NCBI GenBank assembly: GCA_015075005.1
Contig: JABTVC010000001.1
Span: 372,001-436,000, forward strand
Length of the DNA stretch: 64,000 nucleotides
Reading direction: 5' to 3'
From: Planctomycetia bacterium
Lineage (GTDB): Bacteria; Planctomycetota; Brocadiia; Brocadiales; Brocadiaceae
Shown here: in pieces, positions 9,059-17,747 of the stretch
Layout: each line of letters opens with the position of its first letter
Position numbering within the stretch: the stretch's first letter is position 1
Notes under the pieces: generated by a model
Databases searched by the model: none
The model's input: the letters and a program-made list of their open reading frames with translations, nothing else
Told to the model about the DNA's origin: nothing
Position numbers and translations under genes: made by a program

Positions 9059-9549
9059 GCGAAAACGCTCCTCTCATTTAGATTTATTTTCAATTTTCAT
9101 TGTTGATTTGTTGATACCCACCCTCATTTTCTGGGATAAATGTGAGGATACTATTTGTATTGAATTTTATCTGAAAATATCCCAATCCCTCTAGAATTGG
9201 GGTCTAAGGGGATGTTCGGTTGCACTGCTGCGTTGCTTTATGACTCATGTTGCGTTGAAACGTGAGCTGTTTCAAGAAAAAAGCAATTGTGTCAAATGAT
9301 GAAGAATTGTTTAATAGTTTAAAATGTTTGCTATTCGTAGAATTGATTTTTAGAATGAGCCATAAGTTTTGAGCTTAATGTCTTCGTCGGGTTGTTATTC
9401 TTTTGCTTTGCTGGTTCAATCGTCCCCGATTGAACCGAAACCGTTGGCATGGTTATGTTTCACAGCATGAGTGCGAGCTTTAGAGTGCCATTCAAATATA
9501 TGGTTTTATCTGTAAGATTGAACCAGCCTTGAAGGAGGGTTGGTATACT
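9059..9549. other. Gene-free stretch with one hairpin
   Basis: No coding signal is seen on either strand. The only clear structure is a perfect 10-base inverted repeat at 9413-9436, GGTTCAATCG with a TCCC loop and CGATTGAACC. It has no T-run, so it is not an obvious terminator. The promoter for the downstream RNase H-like gene should lie here but no convincing -35/-10 pair stands out. Confidence 0.5.
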
Positions 9550-10155
9550 ATGGGGAATATATCTTCGAAGGAATTTTTGTCACTAATACTGAAATACCTG
9601 GATACAGAAAAGTTGATCAAGGAAAACCCCTCCATTACCCGGAAAATGATCGATACGCTCTTTCTGGAAATTTTAAAAACGAAAAAAACAAAAGAGGCAG
9701 TTGATACTTGCCTGCCGCATCGCGACATTCCGCAGCGAGGACTGAAAGGCCTTGACGAACTTATCATTCACACCGATGGGGCATCAAGGGGGAATCCGGG
9801 TAAGGCGGGTATTGGTGTAGCCATCTTCGACGAGAAATATCAACTGGTTGAAGAAGCATGCAGGTTTATTGGGGAGTCCACAAATAACGTTGCTGAATAC
9901 CAGGCCATGATACTTGCAGCCCAGAAGGCCATTGCCTATCATGCCAAAAAAGTAAATTTTAAGACTGATAGTGAACTCCTGGTACGGCAACTCAACGGTG
10001 TGTACCGCGTAAAGAGTCCAAACATTTTATCTCTCTATAATGAACTCACGAAACTGCTGAATAAAATACCTGCGTGGAAGATTCACCATGTCCGTAGAGA
10101 GGAAAATGTCATTGCCGATGCTTTGGCCAATCGAGGCATCGACTCACTGGCGTAG
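9550..10155 (+). CDS. RNase H type I-family protein with N-terminal extension
   Basis: Predicted to cleave RNA in RNA-DNA hybrids. The RNase H fold starts at about residue 65 with IIHTDGASRGNPGKAGIG, followed by Glu in AEYQAMI, Asp in KTDSELLVRQLNG and Asp in IADALANRG, the four acidic catalytic positions. The preceding 65 residues are helical-looking and match no domain I recognise. Start chosen at ATG 9550 because GAAGGAGGG (9531-9539) lies at good spacing; an in-frame TTG at 9529 is inside that site. Related RNase HI-like proteins of this sort occur in many bacteria (YpdQ/RnhC-like). Monocistronic or cotranscribed with the following ABC ATPase. Confidence 0.85.
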   Translation: MGNISSKEFLSLILKYLDTEKLIKENPSITRKMIDTLFLEILKTKKTKEAVDTCLPHRDIPQRGLKGLDELIIHTDGASRGNPGKAGIGVAIFDEKYQLVEEACRFIGESTNNVAEYQAMILAAQKAIAYHAKKVNFKTDSELLVRQLNGVYRVKSPNILSLYNELTKLLNKIPAWKIHHVRREENVIADALANRGIDSLA

Positions 10156-10241
10156 CATTAAATAAAAAATTGACTAACACTTACAGGTATGATATAGTTT
10201 CAACCTGCTGTTTAAAAAATGAACGTTTATTGTATCCCACT

Positions 10242-10958
10242 ATGGTGTCTCAGAATATTACAAACAGTGATAGCCTGTTACAGGCGGTAAATGTATTTAA
10301 AGAATACGCGAATGGTGAACGCACGGTGCCTGTCCTGCAAGGGATTAACTTATCCATAGAACAAGGCGAGATTGTCGCAATTGTGGGTGTATCTGGTGCC
10401 GGGAAAAGTACGCTATTGCACATCCTTGGTATTTTAGATACCCCAACCGCTGGTTCTGTAATATACAAAGGGATAAATCTGACTCAGTTAAGTGCGAAGA
10501 AACAGGCCTATATTCGTAACCGTAATTTCGGTTTTGTTTTCCAGTTTTACCATCTTCTGCCTGATTTTACTGCCTTAGAGAATGTCTTGTTGCCCCTTCT
10601 CATTGGAAGGGGGCTGTCAGGCAGGAAGGTGACAACAAAAAGTTACACAGAAAGCGCAATCTCCTTGCTGGAAAGGGTAGGTCTGGGAGACCGGGTAACG
10701 CATAAACCTTCGCAACTCTCTGGTGGAGAAAAGCAGAGGGTTGCCATCATACGGGCACTTATTAATAATCCCGAAGTGTTGTTGTGTGATGAACCCACGG
10801 GTAATTTAGATACAAAGACAGGCCATGAAATCCTTGAATTGATTTGGAATTTGAATACAACACTGAACCAAACAGTTGTGATTGTTACCCATGATGATGA
10901 AATAGCCAAACATGCCAGTCGAGTTATAAGGATTGTTGATGGATGCATCTTGGAATAA
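10242..10958 (+). CDS. lolD: ABC transporter ATPase, LolD/MacB type
   Basis: A 238-residue nucleotide-binding subunit of the LolD/MacB/FtsE group, which powers lipoprotein release from the inner membrane or related extrusion. Walker A GVSGAGKST (about 49-57), Q-loop FQFYHLLPDFTALENV (LolD-like), signature LSGGEKQR, Walker B VLLCDEPTGNLD and the H-loop VTHD are all present. Start taken as ATG 10242; an upstream in-frame TTG would add 24 poorly conserved residues. No LolC/E-like permease is adjacent, so the partner must be elsewhere. A LolA-like gene lies 5 kb downstream, which supports the lipoprotein assignment, but a MacB-type role cannot be excluded. Confidence 0.8.
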   Translation: MVSQNITNSDSLLQAVNVFKEYANGERTVPVLQGINLSIEQGEIVAIVGVSGAGKSTLLHILGILDTPTAGSVIYKGINLTQLSAKKQAYIRNRNFGFVFQFYHLLPDFTALENVLLPLLIGRGLSGRKVTTKSYTESAISLLERVGLGDRVTHKPSQLSGGEKQRVAIIRALINNPEVLLCDEPTGNLDTKTGHEILELIWNLNTTLNQTVVIVTHDDEIAKHASRVIRIVDGCILE

Positions 10959-10985
10959 GAAGAGAAAGGAGTAAGAAGTATAGCG

Positions 10986-11849
10986 ATGGGATTGAAGATT
11001 TATATAAATGGTCAGATACTTCCTCAGGAAGACGCTAAAATCTCAGTTTTTGACCATGGGCTGCTCTATGGGGACGGGGTGTTTGAGGGAATACGTGGGT
11101 ATAATGGATAAATATTGAGCCTGGATGAACACTTAGACAGACTTTACGACTCTGCGGCGGTTATCGCTCTAAAGATACCCATAACAAAGGCTGAAATGGC
11201 AAGTGCTATAAAAAAGACAATGGAGGCTAATAATCAGACAGACTCCTATATCCGTCTTGTTGTAACCCGAGGCATCGGGAAACTCGGATTAGACCCAAAT
11301 AAATGCGCAACGCCACAGGTTATCATTATTACTGATACAATTGAATTATATCCAAAAGCACTTTATGAAAAAGGACTCGACGTCGTAACCGTTGCTACGA
11401 TTAGAAATCATTTTTCTGCCCTAGATCCAAAGATCAAATCTCTCAATTATCTGAATAATATCCTGGCAAAGCTTGAATCTCTTCAGGCAGGGGCCGGGGA
11501 AGCCTTAATGCTCAACAAGGATGGTTATGTAGCAGAGTGTGCAGGTGATAATATCTTTATCTTTAAAGACAATACCCTTTTGACTCCTCCGGCGAGCGCT
11601 GGAATATTAATTGGTATTACCAGAAACGTTGTGATGGAATTGGCCACGAAGATGGGGATTCAGGTAAGAGAGTATTTAATGACCAGATATGATTTATATA
11701 TTGCCGACGAATGTTTTTTAACGGGAACTGCTGCTGAAATTATACCTGTTGTAAAAATTGATGGGCGAATAATTGGTACAGGTAAGCCCGGGAAAGCCAC
11801 TCTTGACTTATTACAAAGATATCGTGACTTAACAAGAAATGGTTTTTAG
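10986..11849 (+). CDS. ilvE: Branched-chain aminotransferase with in-frame TAA at codon 42
   Basis: PLP-dependent class IV aminotransferase for leucine, isoleucine and valine. ATG 10986 follows an AGAAAGGAG site and gives a standard start ([37 protein letters not shown]). A TAA at 11109-11111 then interrupts, and the same frame continues as [15 protein letters not shown] to the end, with the PLP lysine in [13 protein letters not shown] (about residue 151) and CAGDNIFIF. Without the stop it is 287 residues, full length. Family members usually have Arg or Lys at the TAA position, so one base change explains it. Either a sequencing error or a recent nonsense mutation; translation could restart only at the TTG 11115. 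Confidence 0.88.
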
Positions 11850-12322
11850 TCAGGCGTACCTGGTTGTGAAGCAGAAAAGGAAGCAAATACCATAAAAGAT
11901 ATGCCAACACAGATGAGGCTGTCAGCGATATTAAAAGTAGGCCAATGATATTTGTTGCCAATATGTTAATCTATGAAATCTCTTACATGCCCATACCATA
12001 TCCTGTCCCATAGATTTCCGATAGCCCCTGCCAGAATAAGACCTAATGCAAGGTTCGATGTAAAAAGAACCTTGTCTGACTTAATATAAATATATATAAT
12101 TATAGCAATTGCTATAATTGAAAAAATGATAAAGATCTTGGTTTTACCGGGAAACAGCCCAAAAACAACACCCTCATTTCTACTGCACAATATATTGATC
12201 AATCCGGGTATTAAAGTTATTTTGTCGAATTCACTAATTTTTGAAAACACGACCCATTTTGATACTATATCCAGGATAACGCCAACCATAGTAGCAATAA
12301 CAAATGTAGCAGTGTTTTTCAT
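11846..12322 (-). CDS. lspA: Lipoprotein signal peptidase with in-frame TAA
   Basis: Inner-membrane aspartic peptidase that removes signal peptides from prolipoproteins. The first 118 residues show four hydrophobic segments, the NEGVVFGLF motif and the catalytic region GNLWDRIWYGHVRDFID. A TAA (11966-11968) follows immediately. The same frame then continues HIGNKYHWPTFNIADSLICVG, which contains the second catalytic Asp (NIADS), to a stop at 11846-11848, giving 158 residues, the normal length. The conserved motif is normally DFID followed by one residue and then the IG segment, so one codon has become TAA. The truncated form would lack an active-site Asp. It ends convergently against ilvE and lies 10 bases after the DksA-like gene. 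Confidence 0.88.
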
Positions 12323-12332
12323 AAAAGATATG

Positions 12333-12707
12333 TTAACCGTTATCTATCTCTTCTTCTCTTTTACAATTTATACAGAGTGATGCATACGGTACGGCCTTTA
12401 ATCGTTCCTTATTTATTTTTTTTCCACATGATTCACACATACCAAAAGTGCCTTCCTCGATCCTTTCTAAAGCAGTATCGATATTGCGGACGCTTTCTTC
12501 TCCACTTTGGATGAGCTCAATCATGAGCTCTCTTTCATAATTATCCGTGCCCACATCTGCCATATGTATTGGGACGTTAGATAGATCTCCAGATGCATCT
12601 TGCATGGATATTTTTAATGCCTCCCCTTGCATAGAATCAACTTTTCCAACGAGCTTTTCTCTTAAGGAAAGGAGGAGTTTTTTAAACTGGGCAAATTCTT
12701 CTTTCAT
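12333..12707 (-). CDS. DksA/TraR-family zinc-finger protein
   Basis: A 124-residue protein with an N-terminal coiled-coil (roughly residues 1-80, MKEEFAQFKKLLLSLREKL) and a C-terminal four-cysteine zinc finger, CESCGKKI...CINCKR. DksA-type proteins bind RNA polymerase through the secondary channel and modulate transcription, often with ppGpp. The two acidic residues at the coiled-coil tip cannot be assigned with certainty (DVGTDNYERE region). It lies 10 bases upstream of lspA, an arrangement seen in several bacteria where a DksA/TraR-like gene precedes lspA. Start is ATG with a GGAG-type site upstream. Confidence 0.88.
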   Translation of the reverse strand: MKEEFAQFKKLLLSLREKLVGKVDSMQGEALKISMQDASGDLSNVPIHMADVGTDNYERELMIELIQSGEESVRNIDTALERIEEGTFGMCESCGKKINKERLKAVPYASLCINCKREEEIDNG

Positions 12708-13035
12708 TGTTCTTCTCCATGAATTAAATTATAAAATAACACATCTACTGGTACTCTATACCCGTTCATGTATCACATGGGCTTTTGGTACAATACAGTC
12801 TGAAAAGTTTCATGATGTTAAAAAGGTCACAAGGTCTCCTGTTTTTATCTATTAACAGATAAATAATCGGGTAACTATACCATATAACAAAAATACAGTC
12901 AATAAAATTTGGGGTCGTTTGAGTTTAAAACCATACCCGCTAAAGAATAGCGAGATGGTTAAAGCCGATAATTATGAATAATACAAGGCAGGAGGCAGGT
13001 TGCCAGCTTCTTCAACGCAGAGGAATTGAACCTGG
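12708..13035. other. Gene-free stretch upstream of the dksA-like gene
   Basis: No credible reading frame. The region must contain the promoter for the minus-strand dksA-like/lspA pair, but no strong consensus is visible. It is followed by a dispersed palindromic repeat at 13036-13151. Confidence 0.45.
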
Positions 13036-13151
13036 TATAGCGTTTCGTTAAAATGCATACATCAACAATTGTCATTGCGAGGAGTGGAGCGACGAAGCAA
13101 TCTCTTGTTCCTGAAAGACTTAAGATTGCTTCACTGTCGCTCGCAATGACA
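13036..13151. repeat. Dispersed palindromic repeat (TGTCATTGCGAG type)
   Basis: The unit starts GCGTTTCGTTAAAATG (about 13040) and contains TGTCATTGCGAGGAGTGGAG and, at its end, CTCGCAATGACA, which are terminal inverted complements; CGAAGCAATCT and AGATTGCTTC form the inner arms. About 90 bases match a second copy at 57881-57975 inside the gspI-gspJ junction. It looks like a small non-coding mobile unit. Confidence 0.8.
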
Positions 13152-13160
13152 GATAATATG

Positions 13161-14426
13161 TCAGGATTTTAAGGAAACGTTATACTCGTGAGAAGATGTC
13201 TGATAACACATGACCCCGGAAATCATGGTAAATATATTTTCTGAGCCAGCGTCAAGAAATTGACGGTAAACATCTTTTGGATAAGCATCTGGCAGCCGGA
13301 TTCCACAGAGGTCTGCCTCATATTTCTCCTTAATTTGCCCCACCTTTGATTCCAGCCCGAGGGCCTTTGCCCCGTTTACCGTGGCCATGGCAAGTAAGTT
13401 CTTTGGTGAAATGGCATAGTGAAGAAATAGAAATTTCATCTCATCCAGAATGCTCAACGTATCATTACTCGCCAGGCTGTCGGTACCCAATCCGACATTG
13501 ATCCCTATATCCAATAACTTCCGTACAGGATGGTTTGTGTGACCAAAAAAACGGTGACTCCTGGGACAAAACGCAACACTTGCCCCTGATGATGTAATCA
13601 GGGAGATTTCCTCATCGGTAATATAATTGCAATGGATCAGAAGTGGATGGTTGTCTAACATCCCAGTCTCCTTCAGATACTGTATAGGAGTGAGTCCGGG
13701 CGGTTGCCATTGAACAGGCATTGCCCGTAACTGCCGCAGGAAAGCAGGGAAATTCCCGGTGCCATATGACAAGAATTCAATCTCATCCGGTGTCTCTGCA
13801 ATGTGGGTACAGACAGGCATGCCTGTCCGTCTGGCATACTGAACCACTCCCTGATATAACTCCTTTGACACGGAATATGGTGCATGGGGAGAGAGTCCTA
13901 TCCGCAACAAGTCATCTGACTGATACGCGGATAATTCCGACCGGGTTTTTGTAATAACGTCGTTTGCGTGATCAGGATTTAAATCGATAATCTCCTTATA
14001 GACAACCTTGCGCAAAGGACTCCTTTTTAATGCAGCGAAAGAATACCCCGTATTGGCAATATCTGCAACCGTGGTAGTACCTGCCTCAACACAGAGACGC
14101 ATCCCTTTTTCGATAGATGCGGTATAGTCCGCCTCTTTCCACCGTATTCTCGCCCCCAGCAGCTGAAAGACCCAGTGGGTAAAATTATTCGTAGGCTTGA
14201 TGCAATTGTGTAAGTGAGTGAGATCAAGATGGGTATGAATATTGACAAGACCCGGAAGGATTACGGCATCACCCAGATCAATAATCTTATCAATCCCGCC
14301 AAGTGTCTCGATCTCATCAAACGTACCGACTCTGTGTATCTTTGCGCCTTCAATGGCCACCGCCCCGTTCTCAATACATTTCTCAGGGTTTTGAATGAGA
14401 TATTTTGCCTTTACAATAGTAGTCAT
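13161..14426 (-). CDS. Amidohydrolase, MtaD/SsnA-type deaminase
   Basis: Metal-dependent hydrolase of the cytosine-deaminase-like amidohydrolase superfamily, 421 residues. Metal ligands are visible in order: HTHLDLTH (about 63-70), HIAETPDE (His of strand 5), HCNYITDEE (His of strand 6) and GTDSLASND (Asp of strand 8). Family members deaminate S-adenosylhomocysteine, 5'-methylthioadenosine, guanine or 6-amino-6-deoxyfutalosine. The last is attractive for an organism using the futalosine menaquinone route, but the sequence alone does not decide it. It is divergently oriented from the HAD gene and stands alone on the minus strand. Confidence 0.82.
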   Translation of the reverse strand: MTTIVKAKYLIQNPEKCIENGAVAIEGAKIHRVGTFDEIETLGGIDKIIDLGDAVILPGLVNIHTHLDLTHLHNCIKPTNNFTHWVFQLLGARIRWKEADYTASIEKGMRLCVEAGTTTVADIANTGYSFAALKRSPLRKVVYKEIIDLNPDHANDVITKTRSELSAYQSDDLLRIGLSPHAPYSVSKELYQGVVQYARRTGMPVCTHIAETPDEIEFLSYGTGNFPAFLRQLRAMPVQWQPPGLTPIQYLKETGMLDNHPLLIHCNYITDEEISLITSSGASVAFCPRSHRFFGHTNHPVRKLLDIGINVGLGTDSLASNDTLSILDEMKFLFLHYAISPKNLLAMATVNGAKALGLESKVGQIKEKYEADLCGIRLPDAYPKDVYRQFLDAGSENIFTMISGVMCYQTSSHEYNVSLKS

Positions 14427-14631
14427 ACTTTTACGCTAAAGATTTCCTGCCAGGAGATGCCTTTTTCTTAAACCAATGTTTTCGAAACTTTCTTTATATC
14501 GAAATACCCTATTCTTAAATTATTTTATCAAGACAAATGAGGATGCAAACGGTCGTTCATTTCCGCCAAGGGATTAAAGATACTGAAATGACCCTTAAAA
14601 AACAATCCCAAAATACGTTAATTGCTGTTTA

Positions 14632-14659
14632 TTGACAAGCAACCACAAATCGGTATTGT
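14632..14659 (+). promoter_or_regulatory. Candidate promoter for the HAD/LolA-like pair
   Basis: TTGACA (14632-14637) and TATTGT (14654-14659) with a 16-base spacer, about 115 bases upstream of the ATG at 14776. The interval 14427-14775 holds no other gene and separates divergent transcripts. Confidence 0.35.
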
Positions 14660-14775
14660 ATCTCCTATGAACTTATGTTAAATTTGGCAATACTATAACA
14701 CTTGAACACTTGATTTAATTGGAGATAAATTCTTTTCTTTTAAATACAAATAAGGCTAACTGTAGGAGTAAATTT

Positions 14776-15387
14776 ATGCTACGTGGAATTATATTTGACA
14801 TGGACGGCACACTGACCAAACCCAATGTTGACTTTGTGGCCATTGAACGTGAAATCGGCACCAAGGTTGGTTTCATTATCGATTATGCGGAAAGGTCAAG
14901 CCCTGAGGAGCGGAGGAGGGCATTGGAAATTTTGGAACGGTATGAGGCGCAGTCTGCACTTGAATCGGAACTCAATGAAGGGGTGTTAGAAATGCTTGAG
15001 TTTGTCTCAAAAAAGCAGTTGAAAAAGGCGCTCTTAACCCGCAACTCCCGTAAATCAGTGGAAACCGTCCTCCGGAAACATAAGTTACATTTTGAATTTA
15101 TTGTGAGCCGGGAGGATGCCAAACCAAAGCCTGCTCCTGATCCGATTTTTTTATTGAGCACCAGAATGGATATTCATACTGATCACTTGTTGATGGTTGG
15201 TGATTACAAGTATGATGTTATGTGTGGAAAGGCAGCGGGTACGAAGACGGTTTTGCTTCGGTATAAGGAATATATAGAAACCGAGATTATTCCTGATTTC
15301 GAAATAAACAGTATCCGGGAAGTCATCGATATTATCAAACATTTTGAAAGGATTGCTGCAGGTTTGCATGGAGGACATCGTGTATAA
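14776..15387 (+). CDS. HAD-superfamily phosphatase
   Basis: A 203-residue haloacid dehalogenase-like hydrolase, probably a small-molecule phosphatase of the phosphoglycolate/beta-phosphoglucomutase type. Motif I FDMDGTLTKP (7-16), motif II LLTRNSRKS, motif III Lys in DAKPKPAPDP and motif IV VGDYKYDVMCGKAAG are all present, with a helical cap between I and II. ATG 14776 is chosen because GTAGGAG precedes it. The stop overlaps the next gene, the LolA-like protein, by 8 bases, so the two are probably translationally coupled. Substrate unknown. Confidence 0.85.
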   Translation: MLRGIIFDMDGTLTKPNVDFVAIEREIGTKVGFIIDYAERSSPEERRRALEILERYEAQSALESELNEGVLEMLEFVSKKQLKKALLTRNSRKSVETVLRKHKLHFEFIVSREDAKPKPAPDPIFLLSTRMDIHTDHLLMVGDYKYDVMCGKAAGTKTVLLRYKEYIETEIIPDFEINSIREVIDIIKHFERIAAGLHGGHRV

Positions 15388-16084
15388 AAATAAGATTGTT
15401 TTATTTACCCTCTTCATCATGACCATCTTCATTTTTCACAGGCCGGGTTTCACAAAGGGAGTTTCAGTATTAAAAAACCTCGATGAGGTGCTCTCAGAGA
15501 TAGAAAAGGCAAATGCTGCATTCAAAACCATGAAGGCGGATATGACCTTTACTCGCACAATAACCCTGCTTGAATCAACGGAGGTCTCACAGGGTGAGAT
15601 GAGTTACAAAAAACCCAAGAGGCTATACCTGAAATTTTATCCCCCCCGCAATGAAGTAAACATTGTAGACGGCAAGTATGTATGGGTATATCACCCGGCA
15701 GAGAAGCAGGTCGAAAAATATGACCTGGATAAAGGAAAACAACCCTCGCAGGGTTTGAGTTTTTTTGAATTTGGTTATGGGGAATCTGTAAATTCGGCAA
15801 GAAAAGATTACACAATCACCCTGCCCGAAATGAAGGAAGACGGAAAGAAACGGTTTTATATACTGGATTTACTGCCCAAAGACACAAAGTCCCAATATTC
15901 CAGCATCCGGTTGTGGGTAGAAGAAGGGTTCTGGCTGCCAGGCAGGATAGAGCTTTACGAGAGCGCCGGAGAGATAGTCAATGTGATTGAACTGAAAAAT
16001 ATCAGGCTTAATAAGGGCATGTCCGACAAGTTATTCATGTTCAATGTGCCAAGGGGGGTTGAAGTCATCGAACCACTTGACTAG
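15380..16084 (+). CDS. LolA-like outer-membrane lipoprotein carrier
   Basis: Periplasmic carrier of the LolA/LolB-like fold, predicted to shuttle lipoproteins or another amphiphile across the periplasm. A hydrophobic N-terminal segment (IVLFTLFIMTIFIFH) gives a signal sequence; the mature part has LKNLDEVLSEIEKANAAF, GEMSYKKPKRLYLKF and VWVYHPAEKQVEKYDLDKG, typical of the family. Start GTG 15380 is chosen because GGAGG lies 5 bases upstream; ATG 15368 is the alternative. It overlaps the HAD gene end. With LolD and LspA genes nearby it fits a lipoprotein-trafficking pathway and supports a diderm envelope. Confidence 0.8.
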   Translation: MYKNKIVLFTLFIMTIFIFHRPGFTKGVSVLKNLDEVLSEIEKANAAFKTMKADMTFTRTITLLESTEVSQGEMSYKKPKRLYLKFYPPRNEVNIVDGKYVWVYHPAEKQVEKYDLDKGKQPSQGLSFFEFGYGESVNSARKDYTITLPEMKEDGKKRFYILDLLPKDTKSQYSSIRLWVEEGFWLPGRIELYESAGEIVNVIELKNIRLNKGMSDKLFMFNVPRGVEVIEPLD

Positions 16085-16212
16085 GAGAGCCGCAAACAAA
16101 AAGAATCCCTCCGCGTGGTCTATTTGGTTGAAGCTACCCCGCGCCAGGAATTTCTGATTAGAACAATTGAGTATATCTTACAAAATTAAAGTGAAGAAAT
16201 TCACGTAAGATA

Positions 16213-16833
16213 TTAATGTACTATGAGAGTTATTATTCCTATAAGGGTTAGTATGCAACCGATGATTTCTTTTTCATAATTTTCAACGCCGCAGAGGTTT
16301 ATTTTTTTTACGCCGGTATAGGCCAGGATGGTTAGTACCAGCATGCCTGAAACGGTTGTTACAGAAAGGATTATCGAAAGTAATGCGAGTTTACTCCAGC
16401 TGAAGGCGCTGGCAGCCAGAAACAGAGGCAACGCAGCAACGCAGGGTGAGAGGCTTAACATGGTGAATAATGAAAAGGCTATGGTTTTATCTGAGAATTT
16501 TGAGTGGTTATGGTTGTGCGTGCCGTGTGTTAATCTGCCGGTAACGATGTAGCAAATACCCAGGACGATTAAAATAGAGCCTGCCATCGGTTCTGCAATT
16601 GTTTCGGCATATTTTGTTATGTGAAATCCAAGGATTGCGATAACAAAACCCAGCATGGTTGTTGTTATGGAATGACCCAACCCGGCGATTGCGGTGATGA
16701 AGATGGTTTTCATCAAGCTCCACTTTTGCCCCTTTCCTATCAATGCAAAGGGCATCCAGTGATTTGGCATTATGGCATGTGTCAGGGCGATGAAGAAGGT
16801 TGCCCCGATAAGACTGATTGTTGTGTTGTGCAT
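16213..16833 (-). CDS. Polytopic membrane protein, UreH/NicO-like
   Basis: A 206-residue protein with about six hydrophobic segments. The first carries ALTHAIMPNHW, a His-rich motif like that in nickel/cobalt transporters and UreH/TauE-like families; a cytoplasmic-looking loop GTHNHNHSKF is also His-rich and could bind metal. These features suggest divalent metal transport or export, but the substrate cannot be named. It stands convergent to the LolA-like gene and shares the strand with lpxI, separated by about 75 bases. The start ATG is followed by HNTTISLIGATF; no alternative is better. Confidence 0.65.
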   Translation of the reverse strand: MHNTTISLIGATFFIALTHAIMPNHWMPFALIGKGQKWSLMKTIFITAIAGLGHSITTTMLGFVIAILGFHITKYAETIAEPMAGSILIVLGICYIVTGRLTHGTHNHNHSKFSDKTIAFSLFTMLSLSPCVAALPLFLAASAFSWSKLALLSIILSVTTVSGMLVLTILAYTGVKKINLCGVENYEKEIIGCILTLIGIITLIVH

Positions 16834-16909
16834 AATAAAAACCTTTGACCAGAGGTCATGGAGAAAAAATTTAAAATTCTTTAATATTACTTATTTGTGC
16901 TTCGGCAGA

Positions 16910-17731
16910 TCATGATAATCCAACAATCGCAATGCGTGCATGATCAGCGGCCTCAATGGTCTCTTCAACATCCAGGATGAGTGTTTTTTCTGCTTCGAGG
17001 GCAAGGACAGATGCAGAGGCATCTTCTAATGTTTTGATGGTTTCTAATCCAACAGTAGGGATGTCAAATCGTGCGTCGAAATCATGCTTGCTGACCTTCA
17101 TTACAACAATCCCATCTTTCCCAAGATTTCCGCCGCGGCGGATGGCTGCATCAGTGCCTTCCAGGGCTTCAACGGCTAAGACGACCTTTTCCTTTATCAC
17201 AATGCATTGACCAATGCCAAGTCTTGCAATCTCTTTGGCAATAGGCCATCCGAAGTGGATGTCTTCCATTTCTGCTTCCGTGGGTTGCTTTTTCGTCAAT
17301 ATGCCCTTTTGGGCAAGTAATTGAGGGACATAAAGTATAGAGCTTTGCAATTCTATACCATCTTTTAGTAATTCGTCTGCAACTGCACCAAGCAATGAGT
17401 GATCATCTCTTCTTTTTACATGTTTATACCACAGATTGATCGTCCTTAAATCCGGCAGGAAGCGAAGATTTCTCCAGGAAGAGAACATGTTGGTTTTGGT
17501 AAGTCCTCCGGCCATGACGGCCCTGGATACCTGTTCCTGTTTGAATACCTTGATGAGTTTGCCAATCTGAGCGACACCAACCCAGTAAAGTTTTTCAACG
17601 TATTGCTCAATTTCCGGGGATGTTTCACCTTCAATCCCAACGGCTATGATGGGTACGTTGTTGGCCCGCGCTCCTTTGGCAAATAATATAGGGAATCGTC
17701 CGTTTCCGGCAATTAATCCGAGTTTTTCCAT
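16910..17731 (-). CDS. lpxI: UDP-2,3-diacylglucosamine pyrophosphatase LpxI
   Basis: Hydrolyses UDP-2,3-diacylglucosamine to lipid X in lipid A synthesis; LpxI replaces LpxH in many bacteria. The 273-residue protein starts MEKLGLIAGNGRFPILFAKG and has the characteristic segments MAGGLTKTNMF, RRDDHSLLGAVADEL, VVLAVEALEGTDAAIRRGG and DIPTVGLETI, covering the whole family. An in-frame upstream start would add 17 basic residues overlapping the lpxD tail and is not needed. It sits directly after lpxD on the minus strand, a classical lipid A gene pairing, and indicates that the organism makes lipid A. Confidence 0.9.
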   Translation of the reverse strand: MEKLGLIAGNGRFPILFAKGARANNVPIIAVGIEGETSPEIEQYVEKLYWVGVAQIGKLIKVFKQEQVSRAVMAGGLTKTNMFSSWRNLRFLPDLRTINLWYKHVKRRDDHSLLGAVADELLKDGIELQSSILYVPQLLAQKGILTKKQPTEAEMEDIHFGWPIAKEIARLGIGQCIVIKEKVVLAVEALEGTDAAIRRGGNLGKDGIVVMKVSKHDFDARFDIPTVGLETIKTLEDASASVLALEAEKTLILDVEETIEAADHARIAIVGLS

Positions 17732-17747
17732 AGGGTATTTTTTAATT

